DNA of 64,000 nucleotides from positions 2,339,001 to 2,403,000 of the forward strand of contig CP071495.1 in NCBI GenBank assembly GCA_017354895.1. Reading direction: 5' to 3'. Within the stretch, counting starts at the first letter, position 1; each line of letters begins with the position of its first letter. The DNA comes from Podospora comata (Eukaryota > Ascomycota > Sordariomycetes > Sordariales > Podosporaceae). The notes under the pieces were generated by a model. It was not told where the DNA came from, did no database searches, and saw only the letters and a program-made list of their open reading frames with translations. The position numbers were made by a program, and so were the translations under genes. Positions 33,201 through 46,000 of the stretch are shown one piece after another.

Positions 33201-36200
33201 CAATGCGCGCTTATAGTGAGCCACGCCCATTAATTCCCTCGCCGCAAGCTGGCCCGGCCTGTCCAGAATCCAATTGACACCATGCGCTCCCCGCGACGGC
33301 GCTGCCATGCACTGAAAAATCAGATGAAGAGGGCGAGGCCCGGGGTTGTCAGCGGCGCTCGAGACCTCGTTCGCCAGGCATGAGAAACTGCGAACCGACA
33401 AGCTTTGGGGTGTTGGCTGCCCCGTCATGGGTCGCCAACCTGGGCCCCCCATGCCCGCCCAGTCGCAATCGGTTTGGCCTGCTCGTCTGACCACTCAGAG
33501 AGCGCCTTGTCCTGTGATTGGCCTTATCTCACTGGTCGGACCAAGAAACAGAGAGAGAGAGAACGGTTGATGGGAAGCATCACATCACAAGGCGATCAGA
33601 AGGACGGGCTTCGGCTTCGAAACCGAAAATCCCACCGGTACCCGGCGGCGAGGTATCTTGATGGTTCCTGTGCTCATCCTCGCCCCTCGCCTTCGTCCCT
33701 TTTTCGCGGGCAGAAGCCAGCCGGCTCTTCTCGGTGCGGTGGGGGACCATCCCGGTGAGGAAGGCGATGGAGCCGGGAAGGCTTTCCATGCTCAGCTCAC
33801 CGGGCGATGGGGCAATCGACGAGCCATTTGTTTCTCGGTCAATTTGGGAGGAGAGAGAGAGAGAGACAGAAACGACGATGCGATGCTACTACGAGCATGG
33901 CTGCTGCTGGTTGTTCAGACGGGCTCACCCGAGCTTTGACAGCACAGCAGGCTCCATACGCTTGTGTTTCCTGACCCTGCTTGCATTTCGCATCTCGCAT
34001 GTTATCCCATTTTGGCATGGCATATCCGTAGTCTACATCGGCCTCTCCTGTCTCTTCCAATATCCAATTCGAGATGGTGGAAATGCAGTGTTTCGCTGCT
34101 GCTGTAACTGCATATCTGAGCAAGATATTGGCTCTCGCCCCAAGTTGCCTCACATGTCGGCTCAGTGGCTCACTCATATCCTCTCTCACACTCTCACATA
34201 TCTCGCCCTTGTTGCCTCGGAAGCCCCGCAGGAATCTGTGTATCATTGGTAAAACCATGCATGATTCCTCCCTCCGACTGGACGGTAACTGTCCGCTACT
34301 GTTACTACAAAGCACACCATCCCACCACACACGACAATCCCCCTATATCAAATATGCATGGCAAGTCGCGTGGAGGCGAACAATAAGAACACACAATGAA
34401 AGAACAGGTCAGATTTTCTTCAATTGTTCGGCCAAAGCGGGAGTGCCGAGGTGTGTGGTTGGCCGCCCTTTCCACTACGTCATTTCTTCCACACCCATGG
34501 GAACCATCGACTCATGTCAGCAACAACGTCCATCCCCGATGACGGCGGCGGTGAGCAAGAGATACCCTACAGCACAGAAAGAGAGAGCCTTGCCTGTGAT
34601 GATGATGATCCGGGCTCCCCTTTTTTGGATATGATATTATCAAATCCATTGATCATCAGCCCTGTTTCGGGCCGCAACCCTCCCATTGAGCATTTACGAC
34701 AGTCATGTGGCTTATGGAGTCGCTTATCGACTGTTATTTGTTCAACACTGAACTGACGAGCAAGTTCCCGGCTTGTTCCCGGCTTCTTGATAGAAAGAAG
34801 CATATTTCGGGACTGCCGTTGATGATGTCTTGTCTCCCGGGAAGGTCCCCTCTTTCATCAACGCTAGGTGACCGGCATGAACCACCCCCCATATGCCGCC
34901 CCGTTGTATGGCTGGGGGAAGGGGGTAAAAAGGGACGGTTGTGGCTACCGCTCCCGAGTCGTGGCAAGTTGCTTGTTTTGTCCACGCCCGCTCACACATT
35001 AACTGCAATTCCCACTTTGGCGTGGGAGAGGCGAAGAATTCGAAACAGCCGACAGATTCGAGTTGATGGGATCAAAGCAGATGATTTTTCCGATATAAAA
35101 ACAAGCAGAGCAGGAGAGGTGTGGTGGAAGCAGCAATGACAAAAGAGGCAATCGCCGCTTTTGCGTTTCAAACATTCATCCAATCTCAACGGTCAAACCT
35201 CGGTGCCCCCCAAAGTGCCGTTTGGGGGAACTCAAAAGCCAAGAAAACAATATTCAGCTGTTTGATATATCGCTTTGATACAGAGTATATCCCTTCGGAC
35301 TACAATTTGCCAGAAAGAACGATGCCCAAGCACACTGACAGTTGCATCAACGGTACATATCTTGGCACCTTGGATAAGATTGTTGATCCAAGCCACTTGC
35401 ATCTACCTACAATGGCAAAAATCGCCAGAAAGTGCGGACATTTCTGACATCTGGATTTTTTTTCTTTCTTTGCATGTCGTCTGTGAGTTACATTGCAGCC
35501 TCATATCTGTTGCCGACCGATTGCATATATACCTCTTTCTCATACTGTGTACCTTTGGGTGTGATCGACATGAGACATATTTCCTACTGTGCGTGCGTGT
35601 CTTTTCTTACCTACCCTCTTCTATCTGGCTGGATGGGTGGATTTAGTCACATAGCTTACACACTTACCATATCATTATGCTACTCTTACTCGGCCGCGGC
35701 CAAAGAGATGTCGTTTCCTCGAGACTATTGCCCTGGGCGTGAACAATAAAGGTTGCCCAGCCCGGTCCTCGTTTCGCATATATGGCTGCTTGGTCGGTGT
35801 CCATCCAGGTAACAGAGCACACGACAGTCCCCTACGCTACCGCTGTGCACGCTTGCGGTAGTATAGTGATATCCGAACGACCGACCGGTACTTATAACAC
35901 TTGCTTCCCTTTTTGTGCTACCGTTCAACGAATGGCGAATAATAATCTGATATTTGATGTTCAAGTTTTCAGTTTACACTTATCCTTGGCTTCCCGGTTA
36001 TTCTCCGGACCCGAATATCAAGGTCAATTATTTCAATCTCAAATTTTGCAGTATGATGGAAACTTCCGTCTGGGGTTATGCGTATGTGTGCCGTTGATTT
36101 TGGATTCCTTCCCCAGATATGGCAAAAATCTGGGGGAACCTCATGCTGTTACTGCTTGCTGTCACGATGGACGACCCGGGGAAATGGAAAAGCGATGAGG

Positions 36201-36500
36201 GGGATGTGCTCTCCAGACATGACTGGCTACATTATCCCGCAAACTGGCGGTCAAGGAAGAGTTCTAGAATGTTTCTTGTCAATGCATTCTGCAATCCCAT
36301 TTTAGGCGAATCGCAATACCCCGTAAATTCTGTCATATATCTAGCTCATACCCAACCCCGAGGGTTGTTGTCAAAAAAGTGAAGCTGATTGTTGACTGGT
36401 CAATGGCTCGTCGTTTGTCGGAGATGCTGGGCATCAAATGGGAGAACGGCTTTTCGCGGCCGAACAAGGGAAGTCCCCGCGCCCGTGCTTTGCTAGCATG
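33201..36500. other. gene-poor interval, part 1
   Basis: No reading frame here shows a known domain, a good start context and splice sites together. Base composition is mixed, with GA runs near 33548 and 33852 and AT-richer sequence from about 34600 to 36400. It could hold distal PMA1 control sequence or non-coding transcripts; I see no direct evidence for either. Confidence 0.35.
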
Positions 36501-36728
36501 CTCCGGCTCGTAGGCGTGTGTTGCTTGGCAGCTTGATGGGGGATCCATCAACAGCGCGGGGAATATCCTCGCAATGGGGTTCCTCCAATGATCAGGGCTG
36601 GAAAAGAACAAGCGATTCGGAAGGAGAACGGGATTCGAGCTATCGAAGGGGAAAACGTGCTCAACGCCCTCTCGTAAGGTCTTGGGACCTGCTGATAGGA
36701 AAGCCTTCCTTCCTTCTTGGTTCTGCCA

Positions 36729-36746
36729 ACACACACACACACACAC
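36729..36746 (+). repeat. CA dinucleotide repeat
   Basis: Nine uninterrupted AC units. Confidence 0.8.
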
Positions 36747-38270
36747 GATACGAAACCCAACCTCCGTCCATGCGGCGGTGGCGGCGACGGCGGCGAACAA
36801 ATGGTGGGATAAGGTGGCTGGAAATGTGTCAATGGCGGAATCCGATGCCTATCGCGGTAAAGCTTCAAGCTTTACAGACCCTCAAGGGTTCGTCTCGGCG
36901 GCCGTTTGACGATGAACGCACGGGTCACACACAAATTGACAATAACACCCTTGAAGATCAAGTCTTGACTTCTCTCGGCGTGTTGGTTAGCAGGAGTGGC
37001 AGGCAAACGTTCACCGATCCGGGGCACGGTCAACAAGCAGGATTTCAGCGGGATCTTCCGCCGGTCGTGGTTCAAATTGAGCCCCCGGCTCGAGTCGTTC
37101 GCTCACCACTGTGGCGATCGCCGACGGTTCCGGCCCCGATGACAGCAAGCGGCGACGACAATGATGGCAACGGCGGCAAGTCCGGGGAGCATGTGCAATT
37201 TTTCTCTCCTGTCTGTCTGGCTGTCCAATGCTGCAGACTGAAATTATGTTGATCGGATCTCGGGGCGATTGGATAATGGCGATTGGACGGTGCAGTTGAA
37301 TAAGTGCACAGACCACTAGCCAAGCACTTTTATGCAGAAGAATGTTTGTTGCCGCATCGGAAGCCCCTCCTTCTGCAGCCAGCATATGCAAAGGGCGGCA
37401 TAAAAAGTCTCTCTCGTCCACATTTTCTGTCTCCACCACGTGTGTGGGGTTTCTTCGCGATGTTGCTCGCAGTGGGCACCCGCTGGTCCCTGCTGCTGAA
37501 AGCTCTCCGGCGCTCCACGGGCCTGCTTCTTGGCTACAACTGATCGGGGTTGGCTGGATTCAACTTGGAGCTGCCTGGCCCAGCGGCGACTCCAACGACA
37601 ACGGCCCTTCTTTTTGCAGGCTTTCGTAAAAGAATACAACGAGCTGCCGTTCTTGTCTCTTTGAAAAGTCCCGGGGGGCTCCGCTCGAGCGGACATGTTC
37701 GGACATTAGCAGCAGGAGAATCTCTCACCAAAACAGCGACAAAGGTCAAACGCGACTTCGGCGATGCGCGGGGCTTTTTTGGAGCCTCGTCTAGCAGATG
37801 ATAAGAGCGGGAGAATCGTCAATAATTGCAGAATGTCAGACAATTCGGCAACGGAGACACAAGCCTGCAACCCCCCAACCCAGCATGGGCCATGGGCCGG
37901 CCATACGAGAGATTCTCGACCTCTTCCGGCCGCCTTTCGATTTTGACTGTTCCCGTTCACCACGTCACATCCATCAAATTTCACAACCTGCCAGTCGCCC
38001 AGTGACAAAATTGGCCTTGCCGTTGAGCCGCCCCGGGGAGATGGGGGTTTTAGCGGCCGGGGGATGTTGGTCAGGACCCAAAAACGCAACCTCCCCCGCA
38101 TTCCCCTCATGAGTGAAGTGGCTAGCCAGCCTTGACCGAGAGCTGTTTTCTCCAATCGATCGCCGTGCCGTGTGGGCAGCAGCGCGGGCGGCTGAACCAT
38201 TACGCGGGACAGACACCACAATGTGTCAGCAAAGCAGCCAGGCCAGTGAGAAGTTGTTGATGAGTGCTAC

Positions 38271-38287
38271 GAAACGAAACGAAACGA
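38271..38287 (+). repeat. GAAAC pentanucleotide repeat
   Basis: Three perfect GAAAC units plus a partial one. Confidence 0.7.
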
Positions 38288-39800
38288 GCGAACACGGGCA
38301 GCACCACCAACCACGTTCACGATCCGTTTTCTTCCATTTTTCCCCTTCTCGCTCGCTTGGGCCGTGGGGGTCAAGGCAAGCAAGCTTACAGCGGTTGCAT
38401 CAGGATCAACATCAATAGCACACGTCTCCAGCAAGCAGAAAGCGGCTAAATTGGTGTCAGGCTGATTAGCTTTGCGAATTTCTGTCCACGTTTGTGGAAG
38501 TTCGAAACAGCGCAACTGGGGAACCGAAGCCGCGTTCGCTATAGACCACCTTGCTGGCCTCCTCCCCCTTCCCGACTTCTTCCAGGAGTTGGACAGGCAT
38601 CCGTGGTGTTTTGGGTTGCTGGGACGCTGACTCTGGCAAGCGGAATCCAACATCCACTTCCCGTGAGCAAGAAATGCAGGTACCTACGCAAGGAACAAGG
38701 CGAAGACGAAGCGCTGGCCCAAGAAGGAAACTGGTCTGACCCATGCCGGGATATGATTCGCCAATCGAACTTTTTTCTCTCTTCGGCTTTTGTCTGGGAC
38801 CCACGTTTCCGTCCGGGCTCCGCTCCGCGACCCCTTCCATTTCGCTGGTTTTGCTGTGATGGGAGACAAAAGGCAAGCTGTGTGTGCTCGGGGCAGCAGC
38901 TGGCTTTTGGTTCACCAGCCGCAGCGTAACACGACGGACGACGAGGATGACACTGCAACACGCCCGGCGGTGCCCCGGCCGCTTTTCTGCAACGCAATGG
39001 TGAGGCACAGGCCGGTATTTTGAAAGGGCCAAGATAGGGTCCGGGTGATGAAGATGCCGGCTACGATTGCTTGCTTCCTTGCTTCTGCGGTGTATTAGAC
39101 AAGGCAAGGTGCAGTTTTAACGGGCGACGGCGGCGAGATGCCGGTGCAGCCGCACAGCATTAGTAGCACCTGTCAAAGCAGGCTGGTGTGGGCCGGTGTG
39201 ATATACTGCCTGCTGCGTATGGTTCCAGTGTTTTCGATGATCAAGATCGGTACCTTTCAATCTATCTGGTACTGCGTGGGATGCACGCAGGGTCTATCGT
39301 CTAGGATGCCTCGGCATATCACGTTTATTAGAACGTCTGAAAGCTCGAGCTAACGGTTTCGTGCGAGGCGAGGGGTTGAATATCCGGCCAACTTGAGGGC
39401 ATGAGACGGCCACTGGAAGTATATTGCCTTTCGGTTAGCCTTTCGCAGCGGAGATATCTCAGCATTGATATCAAATTATTGCTCGTCAAGGGCCCCGGTC
39501 CGGGGGCTGAAGAGAGAGTCGAAGAAGGAGCATCACAGCCAAGCATGCTGTGGTCTTTCGTTCTATACAAAATACGTACGTTGTACATGTCTGTGTAACT
39601 TGGTGTAGCTTCTCAGACACACTGTATCACGGCTGGGCACGGATGGGGGAATCGCGTGGCTAGAGGTGATTTGCCTCAATCAGTGTATGGCAAGCCAGAC
39701 TGCTGGTCTTAGGAGGAGGAACCGCACTTCTGTTCCCTATACCAAGCCCGTTGTGCTGGTCGGCTGCCGGGACTTACACCTTTGATATCACCACCCAAGA

Positions 39801-42302
39801 GCATACACAAGGTAACTACCCACAGCCAAGGAACGACACGCGGATCTTTGGAGTTGCTGTCAGACTGGAACTGCCGGTATCGCTACACAGGCCATCATCA
39901 CCTTTCCGTCTGGGCGCCGGCACCATGGTTCATACACATCCATCATCGTCGTCGGAATTCCCTCGAGTCTGACGGCCTTGTATTACACATCTTTTACTAT
40001 CTGTTACACCTTCTCTTTTCTTCCTCTTCCTGCATAAGGTATCTCACTCAGTCAGCTTTCTTTTTGCGCCTCTGTATCACCTTGCCCAGACGACCGCGTA
40101 ACCCACGGCGAGATGTCTCATGGGACACATCGTATATTAAAACACACCCACAAAATCAACAATTTAGGTCAGCTGGTCAACGTATATCACTTCTTGGCGA
40201 TGGGCAACGTCTTCTTGGCTGTCTGAGGCAAATATCGAGCATCGTGAGGAGGCGGGAAGGGGGGGGGGGTTGAAACTGGCATGGTTTGAGTTCATGATTG
40301 TGGAGACAAACTTTCAAGCCACCATAAGCACCGGGCCGATTATTGAAGAAACCCGTTGTTATCGGAACCCCATCCATGACCCGGGTCTGTGGTTCGTGTT
40401 GTTTTTGTCATCAGAAATGCCGGCTTGATATGACTTGGCATTCCTGAGGTTTTCTTTGGGGGGAAGTATACTAGGTGAATCTGAGACATTGGGTGCTGGT
40501 GATCGACTGGCCAAGGTTCTTGGGGGGTTGAGTTCATATTCATCGATCTTGCAAAGATAGGGGGTCTAAAAATAAGTGATCTTCACAATCCCAAGGTGAG
40601 GTTCTGGTGGTGTTGACAACAACGACGACAACATTGACGATACTCACGACCACCACCACCAACCCTTTGATCAAATACACAAAACCGGGCAAGCTTCCCT
40701 TTCCGGCTACTAGCCTACCTAGACTATAACAAACCCACATTACCTAATGTAGCTTGTGCATAAGGTACCACTGGTACCTGCAGTGGCGTGAGGAGTTTAG
40801 GTCCTTCCGGCGCCGGCGGCATGCCACTTTCACCCACTTCACACGAAAAAAGGTAACGACAGCATTTTTGTACTAATCATGTACGGGGGCGGCAGCAGAG
40901 AGGTAGTATCTGACTCCACAAAAGGGGGCCGCATCGAAGCGCGCCGCAAGGCCGGTTTCCCGTGGTCAGGACTCAGGAAGCAGTTCATCCGTCAGTGGTC
41001 ACGCTGTGAGCGCCGTACCTTACTTACATCAGCGCTGGCGCTGGTGTTTGTTTGTTTGTCGCGGGGAGAAAAGGAAAAGAAGGCGGATCCCATAGATGGG
41101 TACCTAGCGATATCAGGATTCCCACTTATGGGGTTTTTGGATGGGTAGTGGATATGAGAAGCACCCACCGACCGACCGACCGACCGGACAAGAGAGAAAA
41201 GAAGCGGTGATGTGTTGTCACTTTCTGTCGGTCGTTGTCTTGGGACACTCAGAACAGGTTGGCGGGCGGGATGGAGTCAAAAAATGAGAGCAAGTTTCCA
41301 AATGAGCGGTGGACAACAAATTGCATAACTCTCTAGCTTAGCTGTACCGTACTTGTTTGTTTGATGGCTGACTGGTCCCACATGAGGGCCGGACTTCCCA
41401 ATGCCGGATCGGACCGGATACTGATACCATCGAAGTATCGATTGGCACCGGCGGTTATCATGGTCAGCTTCAATGTTTTGCCGGTTTGGGTTTTCCTGGG
41501 GATAAGTTTTAGTGCGTGTATAGGGTAGGTTATGGGGTTTGATGGAGTGCAGTTAACTGACTCCATAGATACTGGACAAAAAGGTGGGGATTGGGAATTT
41601 TGGCTGCTGATGAGCGGTCTGGAGATGGGGTGAGGGTATGTTCTGATGCGGTGGGTGGTGGTTTGGTAACATGAGGGTGGTTGATGTGTGCTTTTCTAGG
41701 TGTGCTCCGTAATAGGGGTGAGTGTTGTTGTGGTCTGGTAGTAGTATCTCCGGTGTTAGGTTGTTTGGGAGTCATGAAGGGCTGGTTTACTGCCGTCAGG
41801 ACGATGATTTGACTTTGCTCGTTTGGTTTGGGCGAGTCTCTGCCTCGTAAGGAATATTAGTACTCTCGCCTACTACTTGTAGCTTTATATAATAGCAGGC
41901 AGATAGATGGTCGACTTACGACTACTATATATTTTTGTAAAGGATATGTGAATTCAGTTAGACCCAATCAATCCAGATTTAGATATACCAAGTCGAGCTC
42001 CCGAGTCTTCAGCACCGGATGTGACAGAGATGGCCATCACGACGCCATGGGGTTGCCAACATGTCTGATCCAGCATGCAAAATCACAAGCCATCACTAAA
42101 CTTACCGAGGCGAAATTCAAGACAGAGACAGCCGTCGGTCTATATTCACGTGGAATTCCACATCTGCGATAGCCTAACCTGATATACATCATGCCCCAAG
42201 AGGGAGTCAAGACACTCTTCTCTTAACTCAAAGATAGCAAGAAAGTTCCTTATCCAACTCGACACTCTACAACCGTGACCACGCTTCCAACTTTCTTTCA
42301 GG
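39801..42302. other. gene-poor interval, part 3
   Basis: Mixed sequence without a supported gene. It contains a CCGA microsatellite (41167-41186), a G run at 40260-40270 and a paired GGTACC site at 40764-40778. From about 41800 it becomes AT-richer, leading into the 21-bp repeat array. Confidence 0.35.
41167..41186 (+). repeat. CCGA microsatellite
   Basis: Five CCGA units in a row. Confidence 0.8.
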
Positions 42303-42605
42303 TCATTTTAACCATCTTTGAAGGCCTATCAACCATGTTTAAGGCCTTCTACTTATCCTCTAAGGCCATTTAACTATCCTTGAAAACCTCTCAATCATTC
42401 TTAAGCGCCTATATCAAGTATTCAAGGCCTTTTAACTATCTTTAAAGGCCTCTGAATCATATTTAAACGCCTCTTGACTATCCTTCACAGGCCCCCAACT
42501 ATCCTAGAAGGCCTACTAGCTATCTTTAAGGGGCTCTTGACTATCTTCGAAGGCATCTTAATTATCCTTAAAGGACTCTTGATTATACTTGAAGGATGTT
42601 AATTC
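42303..42605 (+). repeat. degenerate 21-bp minisatellite array
   Basis: About 13-14 diverged head-to-tail units with consensus near ACTATCCTTGAAGGCCTCTTG. Clear units include AACCATCTTTGAAGGCCTATC, AACTATCTTTAAAGGCCTCTG, GACTATCTTCGAAGGCATCTT and AATTATCCTTAAAGGACTCTT. Unit length stays at 20-22 bp across 300 bp. The core AAGGCCT/AAGGAC and the CTATC/TTATC start are the most conserved parts. 21 bp is seven codons, and a forward frame gives Thr-Ile-Leu-Glu-Gly-Leu-Leu-like heptads, but stops interrupt it, so it is not coding now. Similar short stretches lie near 23.1 and 52.2 kb. Confidence 0.8.
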
Positions 42606-43076
42606 TGTCTGCGGCATGGGCCTATGAGGTAACATTGTAATGTGTTGGGAAATGAAGTCGAGGCTGACATTGAAGCCCAAGTCATAGTAAAATGGCTTAG
42701 GTGGCTGGAAGTTATTATCTTCAGTGACTATTTACGCCTGCAACAAATCTTCAATGGCGATGACTTGGTTAACTTCTCTCTATTATCTGTCCATAGCGTG
42801 AGACCCTCCACCCATAACTCAGAAACACATTCTAGGTCATCAAATCACGCTTCATAATAATGCAAGGGAGTTTCTCAGCCTGTATCAGTAAGTATTTAAT
42901 ATTGCATTGCATACATTTATCCCAACTTCTCTACATAATTATACCCACCCCTGCTACCCCATGTTCTTGACTCCCGTCCCTTCTCACTCCATAATAACCA
43001 AATGCTTGCTTGCTTCCAAAATTAACAACAAATGCAAATGCCCCAAAAAACAGAACCGCCCCGTCTAAATCTAAAT
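42606..43076. other. sequence between repeat array and WD40 gene end
   Basis: About 470 bp, moderately AT-rich, with no gene. It probably contains the 3' UTR of the WD40 gene. Confidence 0.35.
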
Positions 43077-46000
43077 CTAAAGCTCGTCCATATCCTCGTC
43101 CTCATCCTCATCCCCATCTCCCTCTTCCATCTCAGGCAGCTCCTCATACGGCAAGATGTACTCTCCCAGCAACTCAAAATCCACCTCCCGTTCCAACTCC
43201 CGCTTGGTATGCTCAGGCAAAGAGTTCAAGTTAAGAACATCCCTGCTCATATTCAGAAGATGCACCTCCCCAAGCCCCGGCTGCTCCCTGATCGGCTTCA
43301 GGGACAGGTGGCGTATCCTAGATGAGCTCCCACGGGATGTCGCCTTCTCTTCTTGTTGATTGCAGAGCCATTGTCCCAACAACGGCGCGTTGGGGTCGCC
43401 ATTCAAATGTGCCTCAGTGCAAAACAACCCCGTGGACGAGTAGTTTGGGCCTTGCACCGCCCCAATGGTGCGCTTAGGGTGCATAACTAGCTGTCCCGAT
43501 GCCAGATAAGCTCTGGCGATTGCCCAGGGCGTCTCAACCTCGGGCGGCGGGAGCGCCCGACCTTCGGCATCCTGAGCCGGGGGCTCGGGCTCTGGGTGAG
43601 GAATTATTTGATGCGGGCGTTCAACTTCCCGCATCATGCCGTTGGGCAGTTTGATTTTGTCTTTCGGTTTCGGGTTATCGTCCTCCTCGTAGACTGATAG
43701 GACAAACACTCGACCACTTGCGTCGCCAACGACCAGTCTTGACTTGTCTGGAGAAAATACGCCGCAAGCTATAGGCGCTGGTGCTTCAAGCAGTATTCTC
43801 ACAAGTGGTTTATCGAAAGACCTTATGTCCCACACTTTGACCACACCATCCGACGAGCCGGTGTAGAAGCGGTCAGGTGAAGTGCCCCAAGCCGTGAACT
43901 TCACGCCCACATCGTATTTCTCTCGATCACCCTCACACTCATCGATTGGCTGGCCATGCTCTAGTAAGTGAACGAGACCACGGCCGGGAGCAGTATCCCA
44001 AACGTACACCTTGCCGTTGGTGCACCCAGCGGTGACGTAACAATAGGCTGGGCTATTTGGCATAATCGTCAGCTCATTGATATCCAGAGCCGGGCAGTCC
44101 AGCACCTTGATAGCTGAGAATTGGGCGGTCCCATCTTCAGCGGGATCGGTGGGCCGAAAAATTCGAATTTGTGTCTTCGTCTTGGGCTCCAGATCCAAGC
44201 CCGAGGGCGACGTGGCTGCAATGAAAGATGCTTGGTTTGGATGCCATAGCACCTCAAAGACGTTGGACTTCTCCGCTGACAAGATGTTGAGCCTTTTGCC
44301 CGTAAGGCCATCCCACAAACAAAGCTCGCCCGAGTTTTTCCGGTCCTCGGGAATGTCGAGGTCATCTCCGGTTCGACTACGCGGAGAATACCCAACCAGG
44401 AGCAAATGCTGAACCTCCTCGCAAATACCCCATTGCATAGTTGCCGGATAGTATGCCCATTTTTCCGTCGGCACTAAGTTTCCTCTCTCGTCCGTAACGC
44501 GGGAGCAATAAAGCCTACCAAAAGGGCTTCCAGAGATATCCTCCTCGTTGATCTTGTACACTCTCACTGCACCCGCAGCAACATCCGCAGCAGTCGCCAC
44601 CATGCCGGAGCTGTGTTTGGAGGCAATGACAAAATTCACGTTGCCTTCATGCTTCCACTCCCCTAACAGACTCATCGAAGCGCCTGATGGTTCCGCCCTC
44701 CAGACTTTCACACAACAATCAAAACCAGAAGTGTAAGCCCTGTCATGAATGGCGTCGTATGCAGAAGACACCACGGAAGAGTAGAGCCAAGGATCCTGGC
44801 TCTGCCTCATTGCATCTGTTGAATTCTCGCCCGTCTCAACGATCGGCCGGACAATTCGATGGTCGGGATAGGCTCTGATAGTCTTCAAGCTACAAGAGCC
44901 CAGGACCAAGTTGCCGGGTTTGTTGTACTGCTGGTTGTGGGAGTCAGAGTGTTCGGTTGTCCCACAGATGAAGCCATCATCTGATATCCAGACAATCGTG
45001 ATGATATCCCCGGCACCGCCTGCCCACTCGGCTCGAAGAGCCAGCTCGTCTTCGCAGCATTTTCGAATTTCGTTGTCCAAGTTCTGTGGCCTTCTCATCG
45101 ACCCATAACCACGAGACCCCACGATTTCCCTGGCAAATAGCAAGGACGAAATCTTGCTTTCCCGCAAGAACTTCCCTTGTCGGTTAGCCTCGTCCTTGCG
45201 CAGGATGATCGACGCAGGGCGGTCGTGGAGTTGTTTGTTTTTGAGATCCTTTAGAAAGTTTTCGAGATCCTCCTTTTCCCTGCCTGGAAACAGCATCCTT
45301 CGATTAGGGTCAGCTTCCCATGCGCCTAGAAGGCTCGACAAAGCATCCGGAAGTTTTTTATTCTTCAAGAGCTTTGCTAGATGAGAATGGCCGTCCCTTT
45401 TTTTCTTTTTGAATTCGGCAGGAAACACTCTAGAAGCAAGGTCGTTCAGCGATTGGATTTCTCGTGCGGTGAGGTCCACATGCAATGTGACCGGATCAAT
45501 TGGGCTGGAAAGTAAATCGTCAAAATAGCTGTGGGCATAACTGACAGCAAATGCCCGGTCTTTGAAGTAAAGGTAGGGCCGCCGCTGCGTTAACTGGATG
45601 GGTGGCACGCTGGCAGCATGACGCCAGACTGGCGCAAATACCCTCCTTTGAGTCAAAGACGGCGCGGCAGATTTCTGCGGAGCCGGCCCAGCTTCGTCGC
45701 CCGAATCATCATCAATAACAATGGCCTCCTCTATTGAGCGACCGATCGCCTGCACCCTCGCCGGTGGGAGGTGAGGAATACGCGGAAGAGGGATGGGAGA
45801 CGTCGAAATCAGGGCAGCCTGTCTCACGCTCGCCTTCGCTGGGTTTCGTACTTGGTCTGGCTTTTCGATTTTTGGGGGAATATTCGGAGGAGGTATTCTG
45901 GGCAGAGGAATTGGGGATGATGAATGTATAGGACCGGAGGAGATCCTCGCAAGCTGCTTCGGTATGGACGCCTCGAGCGAGGTGTTTTGAGAATTCTACA

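Larger units (their letters stand above)
36501..39800. other. gene-poor interval, part 2
   Basis: GC-rich, with frames open on several strands at once but no protein family recognisable. It includes a CA microsatellite (36729-36746) and a GAAAC repeat (38271-38287). The longest frame (36518-37252, +) has low-complexity Arg runs and a translated CA repeat, so I do not call it a gene. Confidence 0.35.

Noticed and set aside
36518-37252. A 244-codon frame in the gene-poor interval
   Set aside because: It runs through a CA microsatellite and Arg-rich low-complexity sequence, has no domain, and other frames are also open there.
38466-39107. A 213-codon minus-strand frame in the gene-poor interval
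   Set aside because: GC-rich sequence with open frames on both strands; composition Pro/Arg/Ser-rich, no family, no intron signals.
42303-42605. 21-bp array as a present-day heptad-repeat protein gene
   Set aside because: Stops interrupt every forward frame of the array and no flanking exon is recognisable; described as a repeat instead.
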